Part shown: one piece after another, positions 26,409 to 34,891 of the stretch
How the letters are laid out: each line of letters begins with the position of its first letter
Position numbering within the stretch: the stretch's first letter is position 1
NCBI RefSeq assembly: GCF_905201705.1
Contig: NZ_CAJKOX010000003.1
Location: 1-64,000, forward strand
Reading direction: 5' to 3'
DNA length: 64,000 nucleotides
Origin: an uncultured Marvinbryantia sp.
GTDB lineage: Bacteria; Bacillota; Clostridia; Lachnospirales; Lachnospiraceae
Made by a program: the position numbers and the translations under genes
Notes under the pieces: model-generated
What the model was told of the DNA's origin: nothing
The model's input: the letters and a program-made list of their open reading frames with translations, nothing else
Databases searched by the model: none

Positions 26409-26424
26409 AGTGTCATTTGACAAT
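26409..26424. promoter_or_regulatory. Operator candidate O2, upstream copy
   Basis: AGTGTCATTTGACAAT shares 14 of 16 positions with O1 and lies about 80 bp upstream of the -35 box. The centre-to-centre distance between O1 and O2 is 186 bp, which would allow looping across the promoter. Confidence 0.6.
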
Positions 26425-26467
26425 TTTGATTCCGGTATTTCAGTTTCCTTCATTGTAACTTTCCGAA

Positions 26468-26512
26468 AAAAATCGCTACACTGCCCATATTTTCAGGCAT
26501 TGTAGCGATTTT
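26468..26512. terminator. Terminator after the oligoendopeptidase gene
   Basis: aaaatcgctaca and tgtagcgatttt form a long stem with an inner ctgcc/aggca-like pair, and both strands end in runs of A/T. It lies 47 bp past the pepF stop on the minus strand; symmetry suggests it could work in both directions. Confidence 0.75.
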
Positions 26513-26558
26513 ATCTTTCCCAAACTGTCTAAAACAGGATTACGATAGCATCAGACCT

Positions 26559-28352
26559 TTATTTTGTCAGACTGCTCTTCTCCAGCTTCCCCAGGTACTC
26601 CTCAAATACCCTGAGCGCAGCCGCCACAGGCTCCGGAGAGGACATATCCACGCCGCATATCTTCAGGAGGTCGATCGGGTCCATGGAGCTGCCGCCGCTT
26701 AAAAATTCCTTGTATTTTTCCACAATACCCGGCTCGCCTGCCAGTATTTTGCTGCTGATCGCGATTGCCGCCGCAAAACCGGTCGCGTACTGGTATACAT
26801 AAAACGGCGTGTAAAAATGCGGGATCCGCGCCCATTCATACTGGATCTCCTCATCCGAAACCATCTGTTCGCCAAAATAATCCTTATTCAGCTTATGATA
26901 GATGCCGCAGAGCTTTTCGGCAGTCAGAACGCCTCCCTCCTGCACGATATCGCGGTGCGTCATCATCTCAAATTCCGCAAACATCGTCTGGCGGTACATC
27001 GTTCCCTTAAACTGATCCAGGAAATAATTGATCAGATAATTCCGCTCCGTCTCATCGCTGCTGTTTTCCAACAGATAATGGATCAGCAGCGCCTCATTGC
27101 AGGTGGAAGCCACCTCCGCCACAAAAATGCGGTATCCGGCGTAACGGTATGGCTGCCTGTGGTCAGAATGCCAGCTATGCAGGGCATGGCCCATTTCATG
27201 TGCCAGCGTAAACACCGCATTGAGTGTCCCCTGGTAGTTCAGGAGAACATACGGATGCGTTCCGTAAGCGCCCCATGAATAGGCGCCGGTGCGCTTTCCT
27301 TCGTTCTCATAAACGTCGATCCAGCGGTTGTCAAAGCCCTCCTGCAGGAGCGCCGTGTAATCCTCTCCCAACGGAGCGAGCGCCTTTTTCACAATCTCCT
27401 TTGCCTCCGCAAAGGGGTATTTTTTCTGCGGCATCTCTACGATCGGCACATAATTGTCATACATATGCAGTTCATTAAGCCCAAGCATCTTTTTGCGAAG
27501 CCCGGTATAGCGGTGCATCAGGGGCAGATGCTCACGGATGGTTTTTACAAGATTTTCGTAAACCGCCATCGGAATCGCATTTGCGTTAAGCGCCTGCTCC
27601 ATCGCTCCGGCAAATTTGTGCTGCTTCGCAAAAATATCCGCCTGCTTCGCATTTGCGTAGTAGGTTGCCGCAAGCGTGTTGCAGTACTGCGCATATACGC
27701 CGTAAAGCGCCGTAAACGCCGATCTGCGCAGCACCCGGTCGCTGTCCTTCAGCATGGGAATGTAGTTTCCCTGCGTGAGCGGATGCGCATTTCCAGCGCT
27801 GTCCACCGCGTCCGGGAAGCGGATGTCCGCATTATTAAACATGGAGAAGATATTTGCCGGCGCCTGTCCAAGCTCCGAAAGCTTCGCCAGCAGCTCCTCC
27901 GTCTGCACATCCAGCACATGCTCCCGCTGACGGACGATCTGCTCCACCACCCAGCGGTAATCCGCAAGCTCCGGCGTCTCTGCAAAAAATACCGCAAGTT
28001 TCTGCTGCGGCAGCGCAAGCAGCTCCGGTTCCAGCCAGGCAGTACACCCTGAAAGCTCTGTTCCAAGAATCTGCATCTCGCCGCTCAGTCTCTGGTACTT
28101 CGCCTCCGCCGTGTCCTCATGATATTTCTGATTCGCGTAGACATGGAGCTTTTCATACAGGCAGTTCATTTCTTCCTGCAGCTTCAATGCCCGCAAAAGC
28201 TGTTCTCCGCTCTCAGCCAGGCTATTCTGCCGGGACGCAAACTCCTTCATCAGTTCCCGCAGCTTCTCCACATCCTGCGCCATTAATTCTTCATTTTCAT
28301 ACATATCCTGCATATTCCAGGTATCTTCGATTTTCTGCTCACATCGCTTCAT
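26559..28352 (-). CDS. pepF: Oligoendopeptidase F (M3 family metallopeptidase)
   Basis: A 597-residue cytoplasmic zinc peptidase that cleaves short peptides. The zinc site HEMGHALHSWHSD is at residues 385-397 with the helper glutamate region VASTCNEALLIHYL about 25 residues later, as in PepF/thimet-like M3 enzymes. The N-terminal half is helical as usual. I place the start at ATG 28352, behind GGAGGG, because the promoter at 28402-28430 excludes a start at 28406. It is a single-gene unit. Confidence 0.94.
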   Translation of the reverse strand: MKRCEQKIEDTWNMQDMYENEELMAQDVEKLRELMKEFASRQNSLAESGEQLLRALKLQEEMNCLYEKLHVYANQKYHEDTAEAKYQRLSGEMQILGTELSGCTAWLEPELLALPQQKLAVFFAETPELADYRWVVEQIVRQREHVLDVQTEELLAKLSELGQAPANIFSMFNNADIRFPDAVDSAGNAHPLTQGNYIPMLKDSDRVLRRSAFTALYGVYAQYCNTLAATYYANAKQADIFAKQHKFAGAMEQALNANAIPMAVYENLVKTIREHLPLMHRYTGLRKKMLGLNELHMYDNYVPIVEMPQKKYPFAEAKEIVKKALAPLGEDYTALLQEGFDNRWIDVYENEGKRTGAYSWGAYGTHPYVLLNYQGTLNAVFTLAHEMGHALHSWHSDHRQPYRYAGYRIFVAEVASTCNEALLIHYLLENSSDETERNYLINYFLDQFKGTMYRQTMFAEFEMMTHRDIVQEGGVLTAEKLCGIYHKLNKDYFGEQMVSDEEIQYEWARIPHFYTPFYVYQYATGFAAAIAISSKILAGEPGIVEKYKEFLSGGSSMDPIDLLKICGVDMSSPEPVAAALRVFEEYLGKLEKSSLTK

Positions 28353-28401
28353 TTTATAAGACCCTCCGCTGATAATAATCATAAAGTAAGCTTTGCTGAT
28401 A

Positions 28402-28430
28402 ATCATAGCATTTCATGCCTGTTTTGTCAA
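28402..28430 (-). promoter_or_regulatory. Promoter of pepF
   Basis: TTGACA (28425-28430), 17-bp spacer, TATGAT (28402-28407) on the minus strand; the start codon at 28352 is about 40 nt downstream of the expected transcript start. Confidence 0.8.
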
Positions 28431-28493
28431 AATTTACAGTTTTCCGATTTTTTCTGCGCTACTTTAGTTTATGTAATATCTATTATTTATATG

Positions 28494-28522
28494 TTGATTT
28501 ATATCGGTTTATGTGATATATT
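28494..28522 (+). promoter_or_regulatory. Promoter of the small coiled-coil gene
   Basis: TTGATT (28494-28499), 17-bp spacer, TATATT (28517-28522). The transcript would begin near 28529, which supports a start codon at 28582 or 28594. Confidence 0.6.
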
Positions 28523-28593
28523 TGTTTTACATTATAAAATTCAAGCCGCTGTACGGACATGTCTATGATATGTGCCAGAATATGGAGAAGATT

Positions 28594-28836
28594 ATGGGAT
28601 TATTTTCAAAAGAATTGCAGGAGCTCGACCGCAACACGGTGCAGTACATGATTGATGAAATGCAGGAAGAAATCAATCAGCAGAAAGAGCAGCTTGCACA
28701 GAAGGAACAGCAATTATCGCAGAAGAACCAGCAACTGACGCAGAAAAACCAGCAACTGACGGAGAAGAACCAGCAACTGACGCAGAAGATCGCCGAGCTG
28801 ATGCAAAAGCTGGAAAATCAGAAACTCATTCTATGA
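28594..28836 (+). CDS. Small coiled-coil protein, possible C-terminal relic of a PD-(D/E)XK family protein
   Basis: An 80-residue protein starting MGLFSKELQELDRNTVQYM and then almost entirely a Gln/Lys/Glu heptad coiled coil built from the repeat QQL(T/S)(Q/E)KN. The repeat is exact enough at DNA level to be a tandem 21-bp array (about 28724-28787). I chose ATG 28594 for its GGAG spacing; ATG 28582 is the alternative. The opening ELDRNTVQYMIDEMQEEI resembles, from memory, the tail of Lachnospiraceae Rpn/PD-(D/E)XK proteins, so it may be a detached tail with its own promoter. Function unknown. Confidence 0.6.
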   Translation: MGLFSKELQELDRNTVQYMIDEMQEEINQQKEQLAQKEQQLSQKNQQLTQKNQQLTEKNQQLTQKIAELMQKLENQKLIL

Positions 28837-28843
28837 TACTGGC

Positions 28844-28888
28844 AGAAAGGGCACCCCCGGATCAATCCCCTTACGTGTGCCCTTTTCT
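28844..28888. terminator. Shared terminator between convergent genes
   Basis: agaaagggcac and gtgcccttttct pair across a 22-nt loop and are followed by CTTTT-rich DNA on both strands. It closes the small coiled-coil gene and the eight-gene operon ending at 28896. Confidence 0.65.
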
Positions 28889-28895
28889 GTCACTT

Positions 28896-30239
28896 TTATT
28901 TTGCGATCTTTTCTTTCACAATTTCCTCTGTCAGCTTCTCCGCCGCCCCGCGGCCGAAAAAGCTGTTCATGGATTCGTAGGTTTTCCGTGCAAACGACTG
29001 CTCATCCGCCATATATTTCTGCGCACCGTTCACCATCTGCACAACAAGCGTATCCTCATACGCCGACTGTTTCTCAATCTCTGCGGCCGTCACACAGTTC
29101 AGCTCCGGCTTCACGCCGACCGCCAGCATATTTTCCGCCAGCTTCATGAAAAATACTTCCGTTTCCGCCTCGCCGTCCGGGATACTCTCAAAGGTTTTTG
29201 ACGGCACCGGGAAGCCTTCAAACTGCTTCTTCTGCGCCGCGCAGGAAATCTTCCGGCTGCTCATGGACAATATCGGATGCTCGATTTCTGTCAGTCCGTA
29301 TTTCATAATCTGCAAAACAACCTGTCCGAGCTGTCCGCCAAGGGAAGCGATCATCTCAAACCCCTTCGCCTCTCCCAGGTCCTTTTCCACAAGGCAGTTT
29401 TCGTCGTCCGTCGTCCAGTATCTTGCGCGCTGCTTCGGCACCTGGTCGCCGCATGCGCCCAGAAGGCACAGACACACTGGCCCGCCAGCCTGGCTTTCTG
29501 ACGCTGCGCTGCACATCCCATCCGCCCGGCTCTGCGCTGCTGTATGTAAAATGCAGTCCGCCAGATTTTCTTCCACTACGCGCGATGCCGCGCCTGTCAA
29601 GTCGGAGGTAATCAGCCGTCCGCCCGCCCTGTCAAATACATTGTCCATAATGGAGGATTGTACACCATAGTGATACAGCACAGCGATAGCATTTCCCGCC
29701 AGATCCTCAACCCGGATTACCCGCAGCGTCTTATCGGACGGTCCCTCCGGGTTCATGCCGATCCACCAGCCTTCCTCCGAGGGAATATCCCGGTTAATGT
29801 TCACATCACACTCGCCGCGCCCGAATAAGAGTCTTGCCGGACGCATATTTTCCGCCGCCGCTCCGGCTGCCCTGCGCACCGCTTCATACAGCGCCGTCTT
29901 ATACATCGCTCCCCTGATAATTTCTTCCTTCGAAGCGCGCTCCAGCATCGGTCCGCCCAGAAGGTGCGGCGCCGCAAAGGTGTGCGTCGCACAGATCCAG
30001 ATATTCTCCCGCTCCACCTGCCCGCTCTCGCAGACAATATCCTTCATTTCCTCTATAGCATCCGCCATGATAGAGGTAATCTCCACCGACACGATCGCAA
30101 TGCGCGCTTCCCGCTCAAACAGCACTGCCCTCACCTGCTGGCAGTCATGAATGCCGACAAATTTCTCCAGCGGGAAAAATTCCTCCGGGATTGCAACTGC
30201 GGCTCTGCCCGCGCCCGCCAGAATCTGTTCTCTGCTCAT
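28896..30239 (-). CDS. Neutral/alkaline ceramidase-like protein
   Basis: A 447-residue cytoplasmic protein resembling the N-terminal half of neutral/alkaline non-lysosomal ceramidases. Seen motifs: AGAGRAAVAIP at the start, VSVEITSI near residue 50, ATHTFAAPHLLGG near 84 (the place of the family's ATHTHS zinc motif), and a second region LLGACGDQVPKQRARYW near 270 where the family has GDxxP. The second metal His of the usual THTH motif is Phe here. No signal peptide. Bacterial homologues without lipid roles exist, so an amide or ester hydrolase is the safer reading. It is the last gene of the Opp-type operon. Confidence 0.6.
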   Translation of the reverse strand: MSREQILAGAGRAAVAIPEEFFPLEKFVGIHDCQQVRAVLFEREARIAIVSVEITSIMADAIEEMKDIVCESGQVERENIWICATHTFAAPHLLGGPMLERASKEEIIRGAMYKTALYEAVRRAAGAAAENMRPARLLFGRGECDVNINRDIPSEEGWWIGMNPEGPSDKTLRVIRVEDLAGNAIAVLYHYGVQSSIMDNVFDRAGGRLITSDLTGAASRVVEENLADCILHTAAQSRADGMCSAASESQAGGPVCLCLLGACGDQVPKQRARYWTTDDENCLVEKDLGEAKGFEMIASLGGQLGQVVLQIMKYGLTEIEHPILSMSSRKISCAAQKKQFEGFPVPSKTFESIPDGEAETEVFFMKLAENMLAVGVKPELNCVTAAEIEKQSAYEDTLVVQMVNGAQKYMADEQSFARKTYESMNSFFGRGAAEKLTEEIVKEKIAK

Positions 30240-30270
30240 TTTTAAACCTCACTTTCGTTTTGCCCGATAA

Positions 30271-31986
30271 CTAGCGCCGCGCTTTAAAAATCCACTCCCG
30301 GATGGCTTCAATATCATACGCCTTCTCCCATGTTTTTACATGGTACATCCACGGCGGAGTATCCGTGTCTTTCGTTTCCGACAGGACGCTGTCTCCCGAA
30401 AACCACGTAAACATGATATGGTTCCCGGTGTCGGCAATCTCCTGCATTCTGCGATTCTGCTTGGCAGCAGATGCGTTTCCGTCCACAAAGCCATAGCTTA
30501 CCTTTCCTCCTGCCTCCTCGATATTTTTCATGCAGGCACCCATGATCGGAAACGCCTTAATGTCCTTTTCTGAGACAAGCGCCCAGATATTTTCGTCTTT
30601 CACCGCCGCCATGGTGTCCGGGTTCCACTGCCCCGCGACCAGGAAGCACGCCGCAAAAAATTTCGGATGACGGATCATCAGCTCGCAAAGCATCATGCAG
30701 CCCATCGACTGACCTGTTCCGTAGATCCGGGAAGCATCGATCGGATACTGCTTCGCAAGCTCCTTTATTAGCTCAAGGGTAGCGTCCGCCTCCCAAGTGA
30801 CGGTGAAATCATCCTCTGCCGTCTTCTCCGGATAGAGCGGTGCCAGCACAAAGCAGGGACGTTTTTTCTGCTCCTCCTCAGACGCCCAGATAGTGGCGCC
30901 TTTTCCCTGCGTCAGCGGTACATTCAGATCATTGCAGCAGTTGCCCGCGTCGTGCATAAACAGTACCAGCGGGTACGTATGTCCCGGCTCACAGCTTTCC
31001 GGGATATACAGATTGTAGCAGAGCCTTTTTCCCGGTTCCGACAGTTCAAACATGCCCTTTTTGAAGCGCTCCGTCGCCTTCTCGTCCGCCGTCTTAAAAA
31101 TTTTGCGGGTATCGTAGATCACGCGGCAGCCAGCATGCTCCATCACGCGCTTATACTTATTTTCCGACTGATCCTTGTTTCTCGGCAGATCGCACGGACG
31201 CGGGAAACGACGACGGTATACCACCGGTTTTTCGTCCCCGTTCAGCGGCGGGAAATGCTCGCCGGGAAACGGCGCGCCCTCGTTACCTTCCAGAATATAT
31301 TTCATATTTTCCAGATATTTTTCCACGATCGAGCCGTCCACCAGACCGCCGCCCGCACAGATTATATCAAACTCATCGCGGTGTGCCATCAGTGTCTCCA
31401 GGTAGCCCGCAAAACGCTCCACACTGCCGTTTAACGGCTTTCCCATCGGCATTCCCAGCTCGTCGCCCGCAAACAGCAGACGTTCCTTCCGGTCCAGAAA
31501 CAAAAGGCTGCCCACAGCGTGATCCGGCATTTTAAAAACCTCCAGGTCACGATTCCCCAGATGGAACACATAACCCTCATCGATCACTTCTATCTTATAA
31601 TCACGCGGAAAATCAATGCCCGCAAAGCTGGGAAACGGGCGCGTCGCCAGCGGCACTGACTCCGCCGCCATAAATGCGCAGTCAAAATACACATTGTTTG
31701 CCGTGTGATCAAAGTGGTCGTGCGTATTTGCAATATAGCGCACCGGCTTTTCCGTAAGGCTCTGACAATATTCGCGCACATTGCCGCAGCCGTAGCCGGA
31801 ATCGATCACCAGCGCCTCCTCATCGCCCTCCACCAGATAGAAATAGTCTCCGTCGCTCACATTCTTCCATGTGCCCGGAGCGATTTTCTCCGACTGGAAG
31901 AACGGCACGTCCATCGGCTGTCTGCTGCCATCCTCATTCTCGATCAAAATGTCATGTTTACAGGAAAAATCAATTTCTTTTACCAT
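30271..31986 (-). CDS. Fusion of a metallo-beta-lactamase fold hydrolase and an alpha/beta esterase
   Basis: A 571-residue two-domain protein without signal peptide. Residues about 30-230 are a metallo-beta-lactamase fold with the metal motif THDHFDH (88-94), a further His156 (MPDHAVGS) and Asp175 (FAGDELG). Residues about 300-570 form an alpha/beta hydrolase of the predicted-peptidase/PHB-depolymerase-like group, with nucleophile Ser427 in GTGQSMGC and an oxyanion region LFMHDAGNCCND. Start ATG behind AGGAGTG, 43 bp after oppF. The two activities may act in sequence on one imported ester. The domain pairing is unusual. Confidence 0.8.
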   Translation of the reverse strand: MVKEIDFSCKHDILIENEDGSRQPMDVPFFQSEKIAPGTWKNVSDGDYFYLVEGDEEALVIDSGYGCGNVREYCQSLTEKPVRYIANTHDHFDHTANNVYFDCAFMAAESVPLATRPFPSFAGIDFPRDYKIEVIDEGYVFHLGNRDLEVFKMPDHAVGSLLFLDRKERLLFAGDELGMPMGKPLNGSVERFAGYLETLMAHRDEFDIICAGGGLVDGSIVEKYLENMKYILEGNEGAPFPGEHFPPLNGDEKPVVYRRRFPRPCDLPRNKDQSENKYKRVMEHAGCRVIYDTRKIFKTADEKATERFKKGMFELSEPGKRLCYNLYIPESCEPGHTYPLVLFMHDAGNCCNDLNVPLTQGKGATIWASEEEQKKRPCFVLAPLYPEKTAEDDFTVTWEADATLELIKELAKQYPIDASRIYGTGQSMGCMMLCELMIRHPKFFAACFLVAGQWNPDTMAAVKDENIWALVSEKDIKAFPIMGACMKNIEEAGGKVSYGFVDGNASAAKQNRRMQEIADTGNHIMFTWFSGDSVLSETKDTDTPPWMYHVKTWEKAYDIEAIREWIFKARR

Positions 31987-32034
31987 AGTCTCACTCCTAT
32001 ACCATATCCCTGATGCCTTATGATTTTCCCTGCA

Positions 32035-32991
32035 TCAGGCGTTTATCTCATTCACCCGGCAGCAGGAAACGTAATGTCCCTCGCTCACCTTCGTCAGCTC
32101 CTGCGGCTGATGACATTTCTCGCAGGCATACGGACAGCGCGCCGCAAAGCGGCAGCCCGGCTTCGGCTCCACCGGAGATACGATCTCGCCCTCCAGGATG
32201 ATGCGCTTTTTCGGATTGTCGATGTCGATCGACGGAATCGCGGAGAGCAGCGCTTTCGTGTACGGATGCAGCGGACTGGCAAACAGCTCCTTTGAAGATG
32301 CAGTCTCCACAAGCTGTCCTAAGTACATTACACAGATGTCGTCGGAAATGTGCTTGACGACAGACAGATCATGCGTGACAAACATGTAGGTGACGCCCGA
32401 TTTTTCCTGCAGATCCTGCAGAAGATTAAGTACCTGCGCCTGAATGGAAACGTCCAGCGCAGACACCGGCTCGTCGCATACGATAAACTTCGGGTTCAGC
32501 GCCAGCGCGCGCCCGATGCCGACTCTCTGGCGGCGTCCGCCGTCCAGCTCATGCGGGTAAGCATAGCGCAGGCGCTCATCGATGCCAACCATCTCCATAA
32601 TGCGGTCCGTCTCGTCCTGCAGCTCGTTTTTCTTAAAACGGCGGGACAGCTCCAGCGGCTCACGGATGGTATCCTCCACCGTCATACGCGGATTTAAGGA
32701 AGCAAACGGATCCTGGAAAATAATCTGCATCTCTTCTCTCAGCTGATGCATTTTTTTCTTATTTACGCGGGTAACATCCTCGCCGTCAAACAGAATCTGT
32801 CCGTCTGTGCTCTCATAAAGGTGGATAATGGTACGCCCAAGCGTCGATTTTCCGCAGCCGGATTCTCCCACAACGCCCATTGTTTTTCCTCTCCCGATGG
32901 AAAAGGTAACGTCGTCTACCGCGTGCAGCGTCCCCTTCGGGGTATCAAAATATTTTTTCAGATGTTTTACTTCTACTAACGGCGTCGCCAT
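32035..32991 (-). CDS. Oligopeptide-type ABC transporter ATP-binding protein (OppF family)
   Basis: A 318-residue ATPase: Walker A GESGCGKST near residue 40, signature region HELDGGRRQRVGIGRAL near 155 (DGGRRQR in place of LSGGQ, a variant seen in Clostridia), Walker B FIVCDEPVSALDVS near 178. The C-terminal oligopeptide extension carries three Cys (CRFAARCPYACEKC near 285), the usual iron-sulfur or zinc-type cluster of OppF/DppF. Start ATG behind AGGAGG, one base after oppD. Confidence 0.92.
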   Translation of the reverse strand: MATPLVEVKHLKKYFDTPKGTLHAVDDVTFSIGRGKTMGVVGESGCGKSTLGRTIIHLYESTDGQILFDGEDVTRVNKKKMHQLREEMQIIFQDPFASLNPRMTVEDTIREPLELSRRFKKNELQDETDRIMEMVGIDERLRYAYPHELDGGRRQRVGIGRALALNPKFIVCDEPVSALDVSIQAQVLNLLQDLQEKSGVTYMFVTHDLSVVKHISDDICVMYLGQLVETASSKELFASPLHPYTKALLSAIPSIDIDNPKKRIILEGEIVSPVEPKPGCRFAARCPYACEKCHQPQELTKVSEGHYVSCCRVNEINA

Positions 32992-32992
32992 T

Positions 32993-33982
32993 TCAATCCT
33001 CCTTCCCGCTATTTCTGATGCAGCGGCACTGATGCGTTCCGCCCAGATTCTTCATAGAAACCTTCCCCTTTTGGCACTCCTCCGTGGCATACGGACAGCG
33101 CGGCGAAAATGCACAGCCCTGCGGCAGATTGCTCGGATCTGGCGGCATACCCGCGATCGGGGAAAGCCGTTCCGTATCGGCGTTGACGTCCGGCAGAGAG
33201 CCGAAAAGTCCTGCCGTATACGGATGCGACGGATTCTTAAAGATTTCCCTTTTGCTTCCGTACTCCACGATCTCACCGGCATATACGACCGCCACATTAT
33301 CGCAGACCTCCGCCACGATGCCAAGATCATGCGTGATCATAATCATCGCTGTATTCAGTCTGGTCTGCAGATTCTTAATGATATCGAGCACCTGCGCCTG
33401 GATGGTAACGTCCAGCGCGGTGGTCGGCTCATCCGCAAGCAGCAGATCGGGACTGCAGGCAAGCGCCATCGCAATGACAACCCGCTGCTTCATGCCGCCG
33501 GAAAACTGATGCGGATAATCGCGGTAGCGGGAGCCTGGGATACCGACCATCTCCAGCATTTTCTTTGCCTTTTCCTCCGCCTCTTTTTTGGAAACTTTCT
33601 CGTGAAGCGCGATGCCCTCCGCGATCTGTTTTCCCACGCGCATAACCGGATTCAGCGCCGTCATCGGATCCTGGAAGATCATGGAGATCCGTTTTCCGCG
33701 GATTTTCCGCATCTCATCATTATCAAGCTCCAGAAGATTTCTCCCCTCCAGCTTAATCTCGCCGCGGTCTACATGCGCGGGCGGCTCCGGAAGGATGCGC
33801 AGGATCGACTTCGCGATCGTCGTCTTGCCCGCGCCGGTCTCACCCACCAGACCGAGCGTTTCGCCTTTGTTTAAGCAAAAGGAAACATCGTTTACCGCAT
33901 GAATTTCTTTTCCCTCGGAGGTGTAATGAACAACCAGATTTTTCACTTCCAGAAAAGAAGATGTCGTTTTATTTTCAGCCAT
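32993..33982 (-). CDS. Oligopeptide-type ABC transporter ATP-binding protein (OppD family)
   Basis: A 329-residue ATPase with Walker A GETGAGKTT near residue 43, signature QFSGGMKQRVVIAMAL near 158 and Walker B LLADEPTTALDVT near 178. The C-terminal CAFSPRCPYATEEC motif is the OppD-type extension. It pairs with OppF to drive the permeases OppB and OppC. It starts behind AGGAGGAC, 12 bp after oppC. Confidence 0.93.
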   Translation of the reverse strand: MAENKTTSSFLEVKNLVVHYTSEGKEIHAVNDVSFCLNKGETLGLVGETGAGKTTIAKSILRILPEPPAHVDRGEIKLEGRNLLELDNDEMRKIRGKRISMIFQDPMTALNPVMRVGKQIAEGIALHEKVSKKEAEEKAKKMLEMVGIPGSRYRDYPHQFSGGMKQRVVIAMALACSPDLLLADEPTTALDVTIQAQVLDIIKNLQTRLNTAMIMITHDLGIVAEVCDNVAVVYAGEIVEYGSKREIFKNPSHPYTAGLFGSLPDVNADTERLSPIAGMPPDPSNLPQGCAFSPRCPYATEECQKGKVSMKNLGGTHQCRCIRNSGKED

Positions 33983-33994
33983 TCCTTTGTCCTC

Positions 33995-34891
33995 CTATTT
34001 CTTCAGCTTCGGATCCAGCGCATCGCGCAGACCGTCGCCGAGCATATTCAGAGACAGCACCACCAGCGCGATCGCAAGACCTGGAAATAATACCATGTGC
34101 GGATAGTCTCTCATGTAGGTTCTCGCTGCGGAGAGCATTGCGCCCCACTCCGGCGTCGGCGGCTGTACGCCAAGTCCAATGTAGCTGAGTGACGCTGCCA
34201 TCAGGATCGTATTTCCGATGCCCATCGTAACGGATACAATGATCGGGGAGATACTGTTCGGCAGGATATGTTTCATAATGGTACGCGGAACCGAGCAGTT
34301 GATCGTCTGCGCCGCCTCCAGGTATTCCATCTTGCGCACACCCATAATGGAGCCGCGCAGCAGACGCACCGTCATCGGGATACCGCCGATGGAAAGCGCA
34401 ATAATTGTATTTGTAAAACCACTTCCCAGACATGCCGAGATTGCGATCGCCAGCAGGATTCCGGGAATTGCCTGCAGGATATCCACAAGACGCATCACCA
34501 CCGTATCCACCGCTCCGCCGAAATAGCCAACGATGGAACCGATAATCATACCAATCACAGTAGAAATAATCGTCGCCAGAAAGCCCAGGGACAAGGAAGC
34601 CCTTGCGCCGTAAAGCAGACGGCTGAAAATATCGCGTCCCATCTCATCTGTTCCGCAGAGATGCTTTAAGGACGGGCTTGCAAAACGCTCCGCCATATTC
34701 ATCTCCTCGTAAGGATAAGGCATGATCCACGGGGAGAAAATCGCCAGCAAAAATAAAATCAATATGATAACCAGACCTGCCATCGCCAGTCTGTTTTTAC
34801 TCAGACGCTTCATCACAAGGCTGAACTGGCTTTCTTTCCTTTTTCGTACCTTTGTCGTTGTATTTGCCGCAGCAGCTGCACCATTAGCCAT
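33995..34891 (-). CDS. Oligopeptide-type ABC transporter permease (OppC/DppC family)
   Basis: A 298-residue membrane protein with an N-terminal charged segment and six hydrophobic helices. The motif GTDEMGRDIFSRLLYGARASL near residue 78 is diagnostic of OppC/DppC, and EYLEAAQTINCSVPRTIMKHILPN near 190 is the ATPase-docking loop. I chose ATG 34891, which overlaps the oppB stop by 8 bp; longer readings (to 34963) run deep into oppB without a ribosome site. Confidence 0.93.
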   Translation of the reverse strand: MANGAAAAANTTTKVRKRKESQFSLVMKRLSKNRLAMAGLVIILILFLLAIFSPWIMPYPYEEMNMAERFASPSLKHLCGTDEMGRDIFSRLLYGARASLSLGFLATIISTVIGMIIGSIVGYFGGAVDTVVMRLVDILQAIPGILLAIAISACLGSGFTNTIIALSIGGIPMTVRLLRGSIMGVRKMEYLEAAQTINCSVPRTIMKHILPNSISPIIVSVTMGIGNTILMAASLSYIGLGVQPPTPEWGAMLSAARTYMRDYPHMVLFPGLAIALVVLSLNMLGDGLRDALDPKLKK

